DNA of 64,000 nucleotides, taken from Merdousia gallistercoris (GTDB lineage Bacteria; Verrucomicrobiota; Verrucomicrobiia; Opitutales; Intestinicryptomonadaceae). Position 1 is the first letter of the stretch. Every line of letters starts with the position of its first letter. The stretch lies in the NCBI GenBank assembly GCA_018713685.1, contig DVOK01000020.1, positions 42,642-106,641 of the forward strand, read 5' to 3'. This document shows positions 26,541-35,742 of this stretch, piece by piece. The position numbers were made by a program, and so were the translations under genes. The notes beneath the pieces were generated by a model, which searched no databases, was not told the DNA's origin, and was given only the letters and a program-made list of their open reading frames with translations.

Positions 26541-27424
26541 ATTTAGCCGAACTTTTGCCTTTGGCTTAGAAGCGGCAGTATGAGAACGACTGCAAAGTTT
26601 GGCGGCGGGAATTTATATTCCTTACCAAATATAAGATGGTGCAAATGCGCATAATCAAGTTTGGCGAAAAAAAAGTTATGTATTATCACGCTAAGAAAAT
26701 GGCACGCAGAGTATTAATTTTTAACTTTGGTGGAATAAGCAATTCGGGATTCCGCGCAAGGCATATCTCTGTCGTCGCCGGAAAACGTCCGAAGCTCTTA
26801 GATAATTCACAGAGCAAGCATATTTTTACTTGGAAAATTGCAAAAAAGTGCAGCGCGTTTTAGACATCGAGATTTTTAAGTCCCATTTGCAAAAAATTTT
26901 TCTAACAGTATTTTTATTGCGTTTATATGCACTCGACAATTTTTGGGTAATTTCGCCCGTCGGCGTGCTTTTAATATCCGCAAACTATGCCGCTAAAAAC
27001 AGGCGCGCCCAGAGGTGTAATTGTCTGCAATAGGGCTTTTAATATTCGAAAAATAGGCGCGCGTGGACGGAATCTACTGCCAATGGGATTTTTTTCCATA
27101 CTCCGTTTTAATATGCGCAAAGAGCAGATTGCGCGGTTTTCGCAGCCGCGCAATCCACGCGGCAGTGCGCAATCAGCGCAATAAGCGCGCTCCAAGCGGT
27201 AGCGCGAAGCAGCACATCCAATACAATCCAAGCGGTAGCGCGCAATCCGCGCAGTCGAAGTGGTAGCGCGCAATCGGCACAGTTAGCGCAAGCCGTGCAG
27301 TCCAAGCGGCAGCGCCCATTAGGCTCAGTCAGCGCAGTCCGTGCGGAAAATTCCGCGCTTCGCACATTTCGCGCAATATTTTTTGAGCGGCAGTGCGTAT
27401 GGAGAGGGAGGCAATGCGCCCCAA
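26541..27424. other. Long gene-less region between pfp and truA
   Basis: Almost 900 bases without a credible gene. The left half (26541-27130) is AT-rich; a 75-codon frame at 26636 has no recognisable features. The right part contains the degenerate repeat array at 27154-27345. Frames on the reverse strand across the array code for Cys/Arg/Ala-rich low-complexity peptides and look like by-products of the repeats. Confidence 0.5.
27154..27345. repeat. Degenerate tandem repeat, about 36-bp unit, five copies
   Basis: A core similar to TCCAAGCGGTAGCGCGCAAT recurs at about 27154, 27191, 27227, 27255 and 27301, often followed by (C/G)GCGCAG or similar. Spacing varies (37, 36, 28, 46). Copies share 65-90 percent of the core by eye. 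They lie downstream of truA (convergent with the pfp side) and their function is unknown. Confidence 0.65.
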
Positions 27425-28237
27425 TCAATAAAAAACCTTTTCGAGGAACAACCCGCGCGCGGGCGCCGCCTGAAAATAATTGCCCCTTTTTTTAGATGCG
27501 AGAATCTTTTCGATGTCGGATTTTGAGAGCCGCCCCGTGCCTGCGTCAACAAGAGCCCCCACGAGCATTCGCACCATTTTATACATAAATCCGCTCCCTT
27601 CGGCCACAATTTTTATCTCCGCTCCGCGGCGGCTCGCCGATAATTTTCGAAGCACCTTGACGAGGTTTTCCCTCGCGTTAGCACCGCGCGAAGCGCTGAA
27701 AGCGGTAAAGTCGTGCTCGCCCACAAGCGCCTCCGCGGCCGCGTTCATTTTATAGATATCAGGTTTTAACCCTTTTAGCGACCACCTGTATCTGGCCAAG
27801 TGCGGAAGGGCAACTCCGGTATGTATATAATATACATAGCGCTTTCCCTTTGCGCTGTACCGCGCATGGAAATCACTCCCCACCCTCTTCAAAGATTTTA
27901 CGAAAACGTCCGTCCTGTTTGTGGATCTCAATGCAGCCAACAGGGCGTAGGCGGGATGGTCCCATACGGCGTCAAAATGGAATACCTGCCCCGTTGCGTG
28001 AACGCCGGAATCGGTCCTGCCGCTCCCGTGTATCCTGATAGGCTTTTTTAAAATTTGCCCAAGCCGCGCCTCTATAAAGTCCTGAACGCTGCCGCCGCTC
28101 CTTTGCGACTGCCAACCGCAGAAATCCGTGCCGTCGTATGCGCATTCGCAGCGAAAGCGGCTATTTTTGCCCTCGGCCGGAAGTTTCTCGGAAAATACTT
28201 CGGCAAGTATTGATGAATGCGAATTTCCACTCTCCAT
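27425..28237 (-). CDS. truA: tRNA pseudouridine(38-40) synthase
   Basis: This 270-residue enzyme converts uridines 38-40 of tRNA anticodon arms to pseudouridine. The N-terminal RCECAYDGTDFCGWQ strand is followed by the catalytic loop GSGRTDSGVHATGQ with Asp76, then ARYSAKGKRYVYYI and the conserved SGFMYKMVRMLVGAL near the end. About 25 residues precede the core and are not conserved, so a slightly later start is possible. The stop and start of ruvX and truA meet at 28237, so the two genes are translated together on the minus strand. Confidence 0.95.
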   Translation of the reverse strand: MESGNSHSSILAEVFSEKLPAEGKNSRFRCECAYDGTDFCGWQSQRSGGSVQDFIEARLGQILKKPIRIHGSGRTDSGVHATGQVFHFDAVWDHPAYALLAALRSTNRTDVFVKSLKRVGSDFHARYSAKGKRYVYYIHTGVALPHLARYRWSLKGLKPDIYKMNAAAEALVGEHDFTAFSASRGANARENLVKVLRKLSASRRGAEIKIVAEGSGFMYKMVRMLVGALVDAGTGRLSKSDIEKILASKKRGNYFQAAPARGLFLEKVFY

Positions 28238-28734
28238 TAAAACTCCCCTCCGCTATCGGGGTTTAAAGGAGTAGCGCCGTTTCCGCCGCTTTCGGAGGCG
28301 TCGCCGCTTTCGAGGTATTCGCGCAGAATTATCGCGCTTGCGCGGGAGTCTATGTCGCCGCTACGCCTGTGTTTTTTGCGGGCGGCGACGCTCTTTTTTC
28401 CGCGGGATAGTGTCGAATAATAGTCGCTCTCAGCCTGGAAGGAGCTCAGCCTTTCGTCAAAGCGCACGACTGGCAGCCCAAACTTCTCCTCCAAAATTTT
28501 TATATATCCGTCCACCTCGCGCGCCTTGTCGCCGACCGTTCCGTCCATATTGTACGGATAGCCGATTACTATTTTATCTATTCGCCTATCTCTTATTTCG
28601 CGCGCGATGTGCTCCAATCGCTCAGAAGGGCTGCTTTCGACGGCGGCGGGTATGGGGACGGAAACTTTTAAATCGGAATCCGCATAAGCCAATCCCACTC
28701 TCTTGTGTCCGTAATCTATGCCGAGAATATTCAT
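28237..28734 (-). CDS. ruvX: YqgF/RuvX family RNase H-like nuclease
   Basis: This 165-residue RNase H-fold protein is annotated as a putative pre-16S rRNA nuclease or Holliday junction resolvase. It has the N-terminal MNILGIDYGHKRVGLAYAD with metal-binding Asp6, IVIGYPYNMDGTVG, and VVRFDERLSSFQAE. A late DSRASAIILREYLES supplies the last acidic residue. A C-terminal extension of about 20 Gly/Ser-rich residues is unusual but unremarkable. It is upstream of and coupled to truA, and divergent from the zinc-ribbon gene with only about 115 bases between starts. Confidence 0.92.
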   Translation of the reverse strand: MNILGIDYGHKRVGLAYADSDLKVSVPIPAAVESSPSERLEHIAREIRDRRIDKIVIGYPYNMDGTVGDKAREVDGYIKILEEKFGLPVVRFDERLSSFQAESDYYSTLSRGKKSVAARKKHRRSGDIDSRASAIILREYLESGDASESGGNGATPLNPDSGGEF

Positions 28735-28849
28735 TATAAATTTCGCCTACGCGGCTATTGTGGCATTATTTGATTTTGGGCGGCGGAATCAAAGTAAAAT
28801 TGAAAAAAAATGCGTTGCCAAGTTTTTGCCGCGCATTAGAGTAGTTCGC

Positions 28850-29551
28850 GTGAACAGCGATATTGAGAAACTTCTAAACTTGCAGACAAAAGACGCCGCG
28901 CTTTCCGCTATAAAGGGAAGGCTCGACGCAGTCCCGCAGGAAATCGAGTCGAAACGGGCCGAAATCCGCGCCGTCGAAAAGGATTGCGATGCCGCCCGCG
29001 AAAAGCTCCGCGCCACCCAGGCCCGCCGCGACGAAATGCGCTCGCAGCGCAGGGCGCTTGAAGAAAAAATATTCAAGTACAAAAACCAGCTCCTCGAGGT
29101 CAAAAAAAACGACGACTACACCGCAATAAACGCGGAAATTGAAAGGCTCTCCGCAAAGGCGTCGGAAATGGAGGAAGAGGAGCTGTTAGTCATGTTTGAA
29201 ATAGACTCTATGCGCGACGGAATTGCCGAGCTTGAAAAACAGGCGAAGGGGCGTATCACCGCCATAGAGGAGGAGATATCGCTCATAGAGGCTGCAAAAG
29301 CCGGCATAGAGCGCGATTTCAACGCGGCGCGCGAATGCGTCATACAGGCGCGCGAACAGGTTGGAGCGGCATTTTTGGCCGCATACGACAAGCTGAAAGC
29401 GTCAAAAACTCCGTTTCCGATAGTTGCAAAAGTCGAAAACTCTCTTTGCACGGGGTGCTTTTTGAAAGTGTCGGGCGAGCAACTTGACGCACTTAAAAGC
29501 GCAAAAGGCCCGGTCTTTTGCGAACAGTGCGGGCGAATTATTTTTCTATAA
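28850..29551 (+). CDS. Coiled-coil zinc-ribbon protein (DUF164 / CdsZ-like)
   Basis: This is a protein of about 233 residues. Residues 1-175 are charged heptad-rich coiled coil (for example RLDAVPQEIESKRAEIRAVE), with a hairpin-like break. The C-terminus is a C4 zinc ribbon, CTGCFLKVSG then FCEQCGRIIFL. The family (DUF164, including chlamydial CdsZ) is widespread and has been linked to protein transport and rRNA-related functions without a firm biochemical role. I prefer the GTG at 28850 (VNSDIEKLLNLQ), because the frame open from 28718 overlaps ruvX and would add 44 residues absent from the family. The gene diverges from ruvX-truA. Confidence 0.8.
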   Translation: MNSDIEKLLNLQTKDAALSAIKGRLDAVPQEIESKRAEIRAVEKDCDAAREKLRATQARRDEMRSQRRALEEKIFKYKNQLLEVKKNDDYTAINAEIERLSAKASEMEEEELLVMFEIDSMRDGIAELEKQAKGRITAIEEEISLIEAAKAGIERDFNAARECVIQAREQVGAAFLAAYDKLKASKTPFPIVAKVENSLCTGCFLKVSGEQLDALKSAKGPVFCEQCGRIIFL

Positions 29552-30119
29552 AAAATTTTCTTTGGAGGGAGGAAAAATTTTTTTAGGGGGAGGTGAATGG
29601 AGTTTTTGGGCAGAAATTTCTCAATTTCTATACGCAAGTTATTATATGCAATCATATTAAAGCACATAAAAGAGCCCAAATCCCTCAACCAAGCCCATTC
29701 GCGCCGCTTGGATTTGCCAAACCCCGCTAATTATCCCAAGCTGATGTCGATTGAAAATTATGCCGCGATGGCAAGAACTTTTTTTAAAAATTTTTTCACA
29801 CCAAAATTGTGAATAACTTGTCAAAAACTTCTTCTTGCAACTTGCGCCAAAGAGTCAATTATGGGAAACAACAAACGGCAAAAATATTCCGCAGGCGTAT
29901 CTAACCGTGTTGGGCAAATCTTGTGGGCGCGAAGCATCTACTAACGCAACTAACGGGATTTCAAAAATTTACAATAAATAAAACCACAAAACAAAATATT
30001 CTCAAAAGGCAAAACAATATGAAGAACGGCTATTTCCAAAATTCGGCCCGGGGAAATTCCCTAACACAATCATAACAATCGCCCAACAGCGCCTTTTGTG
30101 AATAATTACACACTTTATC
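29552..30119. other. AT-rich region upstream of dnaA with two DnaA boxes, possible origin
   Basis: No gene is seen in these 568 bases. TGTGAATAA, the exact complement of the consensus DnaA box TTATTCACA, occurs at 29808-29816 and 30097-30105. The second copy lies 15 bases before the dnaA start. The region is AT-rich. It may be part of a replication origin, or the boxes may serve dnaA autoregulation. Confidence 0.45.
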
Positions 30120-31508
30120 ATGGAAACAGATTTAACAACAGCCGCCGCAGCAGCGATATGGGAAAGAGCCAAAGAAGGCTTATTTTCCGTAGTAGGCGAC
30201 AAGGTATATGAAAGCTGGTTTTCAAACCTCGAACCAGCCGGCTCGGACGATGAAACCATGCGACTTTCGGCAGACGGAGAATTTACCGCCATATGGATTA
30301 GGGACAATTATATGGATGTCCTATCCAATCAAATATCCCTCGCGGCAAGCCACAATATGAAGGTTGAGATAGTCGCGCGCGAGGAATCGCCCCAATCCGA
30401 AGATAGAATAGAGGCGCCCCGCACCGCCCCGCGCCGCATATCCGCCCCCAAACCGTCCGTTTCCCCGATTCCCCCGTCTATAAATCCGAGAAACACTTTT
30501 GAAAGTTTCGTAGTTGGCGAAAGCAACAGATTCGCCCACGCAGCCGCGCTCGCCGTCGCCCAAAACATCGGCGTAGCGTTCAATCCGCTCTTCATATACG
30601 GCGCGACGGGGCTCGGTAAAACCCACTTGATGCATGCCATCGCTCACTTCGTGCTGAAAAACAACCCGTCTGCCGCGATAGCGTACGTTTCTTCGGAAAA
30701 TTTTGTAAACGAGTACGTCGCCGCATTGCGCGACGGCAATATCGCGAATTTCCGCAAGAGATACCGCAATACGGACGTCCTCTTAATAGACGACGTGCAG
30801 TTCTTTGCCGGCAAGGAAAGATGCCAAGAGGAGTTCTTCCACACATTCAACGAACTCTTTAATTCCGGCAGGCAGATAGTGCTCTCCTGCGACAAGCCAA
30901 TAAACGAAGTATCCGACATCGAGCAAAGGCTCGTATCGCGCTTCGGCTGGGGAGTGTCGGTCGACATTCAGGCGCCGGACTATGAAACGCGCCTTGCCAT
31001 TCTCCAAAAAAAGGCGGCGCTGCTCGGGCGCGATACGGCGATAGAGCCCGCCGTTTTGGAGCTGCTTGCGCGCAAGTTTACAAAGAGCATTCGCAGAATG
31101 GAGGGCGCGCTTACGAACCTCATCGGATATGCGTCGCTCATAAACTCGGGGAATGCGGTGACGCTCGAAAAAGCCAACGAGCTGCTCGCCGACGCATTCT
31201 GCGAAGAAAACGAAAACGCCGCGGTTGACATCGATAAAATACAGAAAAAGACCGCCGAATCTTTCAATATAGACCCGTCGGAAATTGTTGGCAAGCGCCG
31301 CCCCGCAAACATTGCAATGGCGCGTCAAATTGCGATGTACCTGTCGCGGAAATTGACGACCCACTCGCTCCAAGAAATAGGCAGGCAATTTGGCGGAAGG
31401 GACCACGGGACAGTCATGCACGCAATCAAGGTAATCGGCAACGCGATGGAAAACGACGAAAATATAAAGAGAAAAGTCGATTACCTCTTAAAAACTCTTA
31501 GCGTCTAA
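30120..31508 (+). CDS. dnaA: Chromosomal replication initiator protein DnaA
   Basis: This 462-residue initiator has domain I (1-85), a Pro/Ser-rich linker (about 90-125) and an AAA+ ATPase domain. Walker A is GATGLGKTHL (161-170) and Walker B is VLLIDDVQFFAGK. The C-terminal helix-turn-helix carries the DnaA signature GGRDHGTVMHAIKVI, which recognises DnaA boxes. Exact boxes lie upstream at 29808 and 30097, the latter close enough to the start to allow autoregulation. The usual dnaN-recF neighbours are absent; an unrelated HAD phosphatase gene follows convergently after 650 bases of repeat-containing DNA. Confidence 0.97.
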   Translation: METDLTTAAAAAIWERAKEGLFSVVGDKVYESWFSNLEPAGSDDETMRLSADGEFTAIWIRDNYMDVLSNQISLAASHNMKVEIVAREESPQSEDRIEAPRTAPRRISAPKPSVSPIPPSINPRNTFESFVVGESNRFAHAAALAVAQNIGVAFNPLFIYGATGLGKTHLMHAIAHFVLKNNPSAAIAYVSSENFVNEYVAALRDGNIANFRKRYRNTDVLLIDDVQFFAGKERCQEEFFHTFNELFNSGRQIVLSCDKPINEVSDIEQRLVSRFGWGVSVDIQAPDYETRLAILQKKAALLGRDTAIEPAVLELLARKFTKSIRRMEGALTNLIGYASLINSGNAVTLEKANELLADAFCEENENAAVDIDKIQKKTAESFNIDPSEIVGKRRPANIAMARQIAMYLSRKLTTHSLQEIGRQFGGRDHGTVMHAIKVIGNAMENDENIKRKVDYLLKTLSV

Positions 31509-32161
31509 GGCTTTGAACTTTTGCGGGGGGTGCGCGCCTTCTTTCTCGGAAATTTGCCATAATTATTGGCGGCGCTTAATGGACAAGGTTTCAAGTTTTT
31601 GTGTGAAAGATTTTTAATGATTTTTTTGCAGGAAAACTTTGTTGCGGATTTGTTGCGAAAAGCATTTACCGCATTTTTGCAATAGGCTTATACAGGTTTA
31701 TTGCGAAAGCCTCTCCCGCAAACTTTCCCAATAGCATCATTATTGCGGATTTTTTTAAGAAATAAGGTTAACAAATTTTTTTTCAGTGGAATTATTTTGA
31801 ATTTATTGCGGGAAGGGATATTCCAAGTTTTGAAGAATGTATTTTTTTTGCGCAGATGCTAAAAAATGCCGCGAATGTGAAGCGTAGGAATGCCTAAAAG
31901 GTATCCCGTTTCAATAAAAAATTCCGATATCGACCCTAATTTTTTATCACTCTATATTACAGAGAGTTTTATTTTTTATAAAAAATTCCGCACTCGATTT
32001 TGACTACTTAGGGAAGGATAATACCCTCTCAATAACTCCGCACATAAAAAATTCCGCACTCGATTTTGGCTGGTTAGATAGAACATTTCCAAAACCGCCT
32101 ACGCAAAACAACTTTCCGTAAAACAAACGGCAAGAGAATTAGGCATAGAAGCCAGATTCAA
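31509..32161. other. Repeat-containing AT-rich region downstream of dnaA
   Basis: No credible gene is seen. It contains five same-direction copies of (A/G)TTGCG(A/G)A/GG at about 31641, 31652, 31700, 31742 and 31805, and then the larger tandem repeat at 31914-32068. It sits between the 3' ends of dnaA and the HAD gene, so it is not a promoter region. Confidence 0.5.
31914..32068. repeat. Three-copy direct repeat, period 64-66 bp
   Basis: A 25-base sequence, ATAAAAAATTCCGCACTCGA plus TTTTG, is present exactly at 31978-32002 and 32044-32068. A diverged copy beginning ATAAAAAATTCCG is at 31914. The spacing is 64 and 66 bases. The two exact copies stay in the same reading frame, but no start codon or known protein is associated. 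Confidence 0.75.
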
Positions 32162-32803
32162 CTATTTTAGGAGTGAAAAGATTTCGGAGGCATTTGAAAA
32201 ATCGTCAATAACAGCGTCGCTAAGCCGCTCCACATCCGCCCTTGGGAATGTCGTAAGCAGCCCGACTGTAAACATATTTGCCGCTTTGGCGGCCTTTAAG
32301 CCGGTTATTGAATCCTCGAATACGGCGCAATGCGACGGGTCGGAGCCGAGCTTGGAGGCGGCGGCGAGATAACACATTGGGTCGGGTTTTCCGCGCAAAA
32401 TGTCTTCGGCTGTCACTACAACGTCAAACAACCGCCCGTAGTCGCTTTCAGCAAAAACCCTTCGCATTTTTGCCGCGCCAGAGCTCGTCACAAGTCCCGT
32501 TTTATATCCGAGATTGCGGGCGGACTCCAAAAACTCGACAGCTCCTTTTACCGGTCTAAAGACGAGCTTCTTTTCAAATTCCGAAAGGCTCTCGCGAATC
32601 TCCGCCCTGCCTTTGCCGTCCAGGCGCGGAAAATAGATGTCGAGTATCTTTTCGAGCGGCGTTCCCTTTATTTTTAGCGAGAAATCCGCCCCGCCCTGCG
32701 CCCCGTATTTTTTTGCGGCGCCGCTCCAAAAATCGGTATATTGCCTTTCGGTGTCTGCAACGACTCCGTCAAAATCGAAAAGAAGCGTGTCTATTTTTTT
32801 CAT
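32162..32803 (-). CDS. HAD-superfamily phosphatase, beta-phosphoglucomutase/CbbY-like
   Basis: This 213-residue HAD hydrolase has motif I FDFDGVVADTE (Asp10 nucleophile, Asp12 acid/base), a helical cap in residues 16-85, motif II VTSSG, motif III Lys in GKPDPMCYL, and motif IV VFEDSITGLKAA. Family members remove or transfer phosphate on sugar phosphates; the cap size resembles the beta-phosphoglucomutase/phosphoglycolate phosphatase subgroup. The substrate cannot be read from the sequence. It is divergent from lutABC with 131 bases between them, so regulation with lactate use is conceivable but unsupported. Confidence 0.88.
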   Translation of the reverse strand: MKKIDTLLFDFDGVVADTERQYTDFWSGAAKKYGAQGGADFSLKIKGTPLEKILDIYFPRLDGKGRAEIRESLSEFEKKLVFRPVKGAVEFLESARNLGYKTGLVTSSGAAKMRRVFAESDYGRLFDVVVTAEDILRGKPDPMCYLAAASKLGSDPSHCAVFEDSITGLKAAKAANMFTVGLLTTFPRADVERLSDAVIDDFSNASEIFSLLK

Positions 32804-32934
32804 AAATTCCGGAAAATCTTGCCCCGCTCCCGCCGAGTTGCAAGCATTTTGATAAAAGTATTGGCTTTACAGATTCAGCCGCCGGTGTTTAAAATTTTCA
32901 CAATATATTTCATTAAGGAAAAAAGTATCACACA

Positions 32935-33711
32935 ATGTTCAACCCTCCAAACGACAGAATCGCAGGTAGGAAAGTGAATTTCATGGCAACCTGCCTGTGC
33001 GATTCGATATTCTCCGACGCCGCAAAAAATGCGGTGCAAATTTTAAAACACTTCGGCGCGGAAGTGTCGCTGCCGCACGACCAAACCTGCTGCGGGCAAC
33101 CCGCCTTCAACAGCGGCGATTTTGCGTCGGCGAGAAAAGTTCTGCTCAGCACAATGCGCGCCTTCGGCGGGAACAGCGACCCGATAGTTGTTCCAAGCGC
33201 TTCGTGCGCCGCCATGCTCTACCACTCCTCAAAAATAGCCTTCCGCGAATCCACCCCCGACGCGCGCAAAGAAGTCGATGCATTCGCGCGCAGGGTTTGG
33301 GAATTTTGCGACTTTCTCGTAAATGTTTTGGGAGTTGAAAAAATTCCGGGAAAGTACGAGGCGAAAGTCGCCCTGCACAACTCCTGCCACGGCAAGGGCA
33401 GCGGCACTCCCGCCGCACTAAAAAAGCTCGCGGAATCCATAGACGGCTTGAAGACGCTGGATTTTGACGGTTCGGAAAACTGTTGCGGGTTTGGCGGCAC
33501 TTTCTCTGTCGTATTTCCCCAGCTCTCATCTGAAATGGGCGAGAAAAAAGTGCGCTCGATTGCGGCGGCAGACCCCGACATCGTGTGCGCTGCGGATACT
33601 TCGTGCCTAATGCACCAAAAGGGAATAGCCGACAAGCTCGGCGTAAAATACCGCCCGATGCATGCAGCGGAACTATTTTACGCCGCCATGAAAAACGGAG
33701 GAATTTTCTAA
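32935..33711 (+). CDS. lutA: L-lactate utilisation protein LutA, (Fe-S)-binding
   Basis: This 258-residue protein has two CCG-type cysteine-rich domains: one with TCLCDSIF and DQTCCGQPAFNSGD, the other with NSCHGKGSG and SENCCGFGGTFSV, ending with DTSCLMHQ. These bind iron-sulfur clusters as in glycolate oxidase GlpC/HdrB-like subunits. LutA, LutB and LutC together oxidise L-lactate to pyruvate. AAGGAAAA lies about 11 bases upstream of the ATG. The stop overlaps the lutB start (TAATG), so translation is coupled. No lactate permease is adjacent. Confidence 0.93.
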   Translation: MFNPPNDRIAGRKVNFMATCLCDSIFSDAAKNAVQILKHFGAEVSLPHDQTCCGQPAFNSGDFASARKVLLSTMRAFGGNSDPIVVPSASCAAMLYHSSKIAFRESTPDARKEVDAFARRVWEFCDFLVNVLGVEKIPGKYEAKVALHNSCHGKGSGTPAALKKLAESIDGLKTLDFDGSENCCGFGGTFSVVFPQLSSEMGEKKVRSIAAADPDIVCAADTSCLMHQKGIADKLGVKYRPMHAAELFYAAMKNGGIF

Positions 33712-35087
33712 TGGCCATTCAAACTATAGACGAATTTGCAAAACACCTATCGCCGTCGGTAAAAAAGGCGCTCAACGACGCGAGCGTCGGAAGCACGCTC
33801 GGGCGCAAAAAGTGCCTGGCGGCGGCGTACCCCGAGGAGGGGCGCGTCACGCGGCTTAGGGAGCTCGCAAACGCGATAAAGTCGCTGCCGCCGTCAAAGC
33901 TCGTCGAGCAGGCGGCGGACTCGCTGGAAAGGCACGGGATAAAAGTGCTTTTCGCAAGCGACGCGGACGAAGCGAGAAAAATGATACTCTCCATACTCCG
34001 CTCTAAAAACGCAAAAAATATCCTCAAAGTAAAAAGCATGACGAGCGAGGAAATCGAGCTTAACGACTTCCTCGCAAAAAACGGCATAGACGCCGTCGAG
34101 ACCGACTTGGGGGAACTCATAATACAGCTCGAGCACGAAAAGCCCTCGCATATAGTAAAGCCGGCAATACACCGCACGCGTGAGGATATTGCGCGCTCCT
34201 TCCAGACGCACGGAATCGCGCCCTACGACGACAATCCGCAGCATATAACGCTCGCCGCCAGAAAATACCTGCGAAAAAAATATTTTTCGGCCGACGCCGT
34301 CGTTTCCGGCGCAAACTACGTCCTCGCGAAAGAAGGCGCGATAGTTCTCGCCACAAATGAGGGCAACGCCCGCTTTTCCATGGCGGGGGCAAAGACGCAC
34401 ATTGCAATAGCGGGCTTTGAAAAGGTGATTCCGTCGGCGCGGGAATTGTCGGTGTTTTTGAACCTTCTCGGGCGCAGCGCAACCGCCCAAAACAGCACGG
34501 TTTACACCGATTTTGTCGCAGGGCCCGGCAAGGCTAAGAACAGCCCAGAGGAAATGTACGTAATATTTCTCGACAACGGCAGAAGTAAAATTCTCGGAAG
34601 CGAATTTTCCGACATATTAAAGTGCATAAGGTGCGGCGCGTGCATGAACCGCTGCCCCGTTTTCAGGATAGTCGGCGGGCACGGATACCGCGCAGTCTAT
34701 CCGGGGCCGCTTGGGATAGTGCTTTCGCCGCTGCTTGCGGGAGACAAAATCGGAGAGTACGCCGACCTCCCCAAAGCATGCTCGCTGTGCGGAGGATGCG
34801 CCGAGGAGTGCCCATCTAAAATCCCCCTGCCCGACCTCATTCTAAAAATGCGCGATCTCATGAAAAAGAAATCGTTCAAGGTCGCTAACGACATCAACTT
34901 TAAGCCTTGGAAAGTCGTCGCTACTTCCCCAAAAATTTGGAGGTTTGCAATGCCGCTAAACAAGCTTGCTAATCTGCTTCCGCTGGGGCTTGTGAAGGTC
35001 GGGCCGCTCGGCAGGTGGCTGAAAACGCGAACGCTCCCAAAATTTAGGGGCGGAGAATTTAGAAAATGGTTTAAGAAAAATGGATAA
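33711..35087 (+). CDS. lutB: L-lactate utilisation protein LutB, ferredoxin-type
   Basis: This 458-residue subunit has an N-terminal LUD domain followed by two [4Fe-4S] motifs, CIRCGACMNRCPVFR and CSLCGGCAEECPSK, and a short C-terminal domain with WRFAMPLNKLANLLP. The start at 33711 (MAIQTIDEF) overlaps the lutA stop by one base. The frame stays open for 42 codons inside lutA, but those are antifamily and rejected. The gene overlaps lutC by eight bases. The set forms a classical lutABC operon. Confidence 0.94.
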   Translation: MAIQTIDEFAKHLSPSVKKALNDASVGSTLGRKKCLAAAYPEEGRVTRLRELANAIKSLPPSKLVEQAADSLERHGIKVLFASDADEARKMILSILRSKNAKNILKVKSMTSEEIELNDFLAKNGIDAVETDLGELIIQLEHEKPSHIVKPAIHRTREDIARSFQTHGIAPYDDNPQHITLAARKYLRKKYFSADAVVSGANYVLAKEGAIVLATNEGNARFSMAGAKTHIAIAGFEKVIPSARELSVFLNLLGRSATAQNSTVYTDFVAGPGKAKNSPEEMYVIFLDNGRSKILGSEFSDILKCIRCGACMNRCPVFRIVGGHGYRAVYPGPLGIVLSPLLAGDKIGEYADLPKACSLCGGCAEECPSKIPLPDLILKMRDLMKKKSFKVANDINFKPWKVVATSPKIWRFAMPLNKLANLLPLGLVKVGPLGRWLKTRTLPKFRGGEFRKWFKKNG

Positions 35088-35682
35088 GCGGGCTTTTTTA
35101 GACAGGATAAAAAACGCTGAAAAATCGCGTTTGAACAACAAACTCCCGGATTTTGACGACTCGGAAACCGTATCGTACGCCGCGATAGGCGAAGGCGGCG
35201 CCCGAACCGTATTTGAGAGAAATTTTGTAAAAAACCGCGCCGATATAATAACCTCCCCCAAAGACATAGCCGGCTTTTTGAAATCCAAAGGCTGCAAGAA
35301 GGGGGTTATCGACCCAAAATTGGGAACCGACTTCGGGCTCGGCGGAGAATTTGACATTTCTTTCGAATTTGACAGGGACTCTGCCGATTCGTACGATTTC
35401 GGCATAACGCCGGCGGATTTTGCCATAGCCGAAAGCGGCATGATAGTCTTGAAGGACTCCACCACCTCAGACAGGCTTGCGAGCATAGCCCCATGGGTAC
35501 ATGTCGCCGTCCTAAACGCCTCGGACATCGTAATGACGCTCCCGGAAGGCTTTTCAAAAATGGTTGACTGCCCTTACGCGATTGCAATCTCTGGCCCTTC
35601 AAAAACCACGGACGTCGAGGGAGTCCTCGTGGAGGGCGTCCACGGCCCGGGCGTGCAGGCGTGCCTCGTATTGGATAAATAG
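35080..35682 (+). CDS. lutC: L-lactate utilisation protein LutC
   Basis: This 200-residue LUD-domain protein is the third component of the lactate oxidation complex. Key stretches are FGITPADFAIAESGMIVL and GPSKTTDVEGVLVEGVHGPG, the latter near the end. The length is normal. It overlaps lutB by eight bases. Downstream lie a short palindrome (AAACCGCGGTTT near 35698) and then the dyad repeat array at 35743. Confidence 0.92.
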   Translation: MDKRAFLDRIKNAEKSRLNNKLPDFDDSETVSYAAIGEGGARTVFERNFVKNRADIITSPKDIAGFLKSKGCKKGVIDPKLGTDFGLGGEFDISFEFDRDSADSYDFGITPADFAIAESGMIVLKDSTTSDRLASIAPWVHVAVLNASDIVMTLPEGFSKMVDCPYAIAISGPSKTTDVEGVLVEGVHGPGVQACLVLDK

Positions 35683-35742
35683 GAGCTTTGCATAAAAAAA
35701 CCGCGGTTTGCGCCCGGCGCAATGTTCGCGGCCGATAAATGC

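Noticed and set aside
27108..27428. Cys/Arg/Ala-rich reverse frames over the repeat patch
   Set aside because: Their periodic low-complexity peptides come from the underlying DNA repeats; no start signal or homology is apparent.
32095..32180. In-frame peptide resembling a helix-turn-helix (SVKQTARELGIE)
   Set aside because: It has no start codon, is only about 30 codons long and runs antisense into the HAD gene. It might be a transposase scrap, but the evidence is too thin to annotate.
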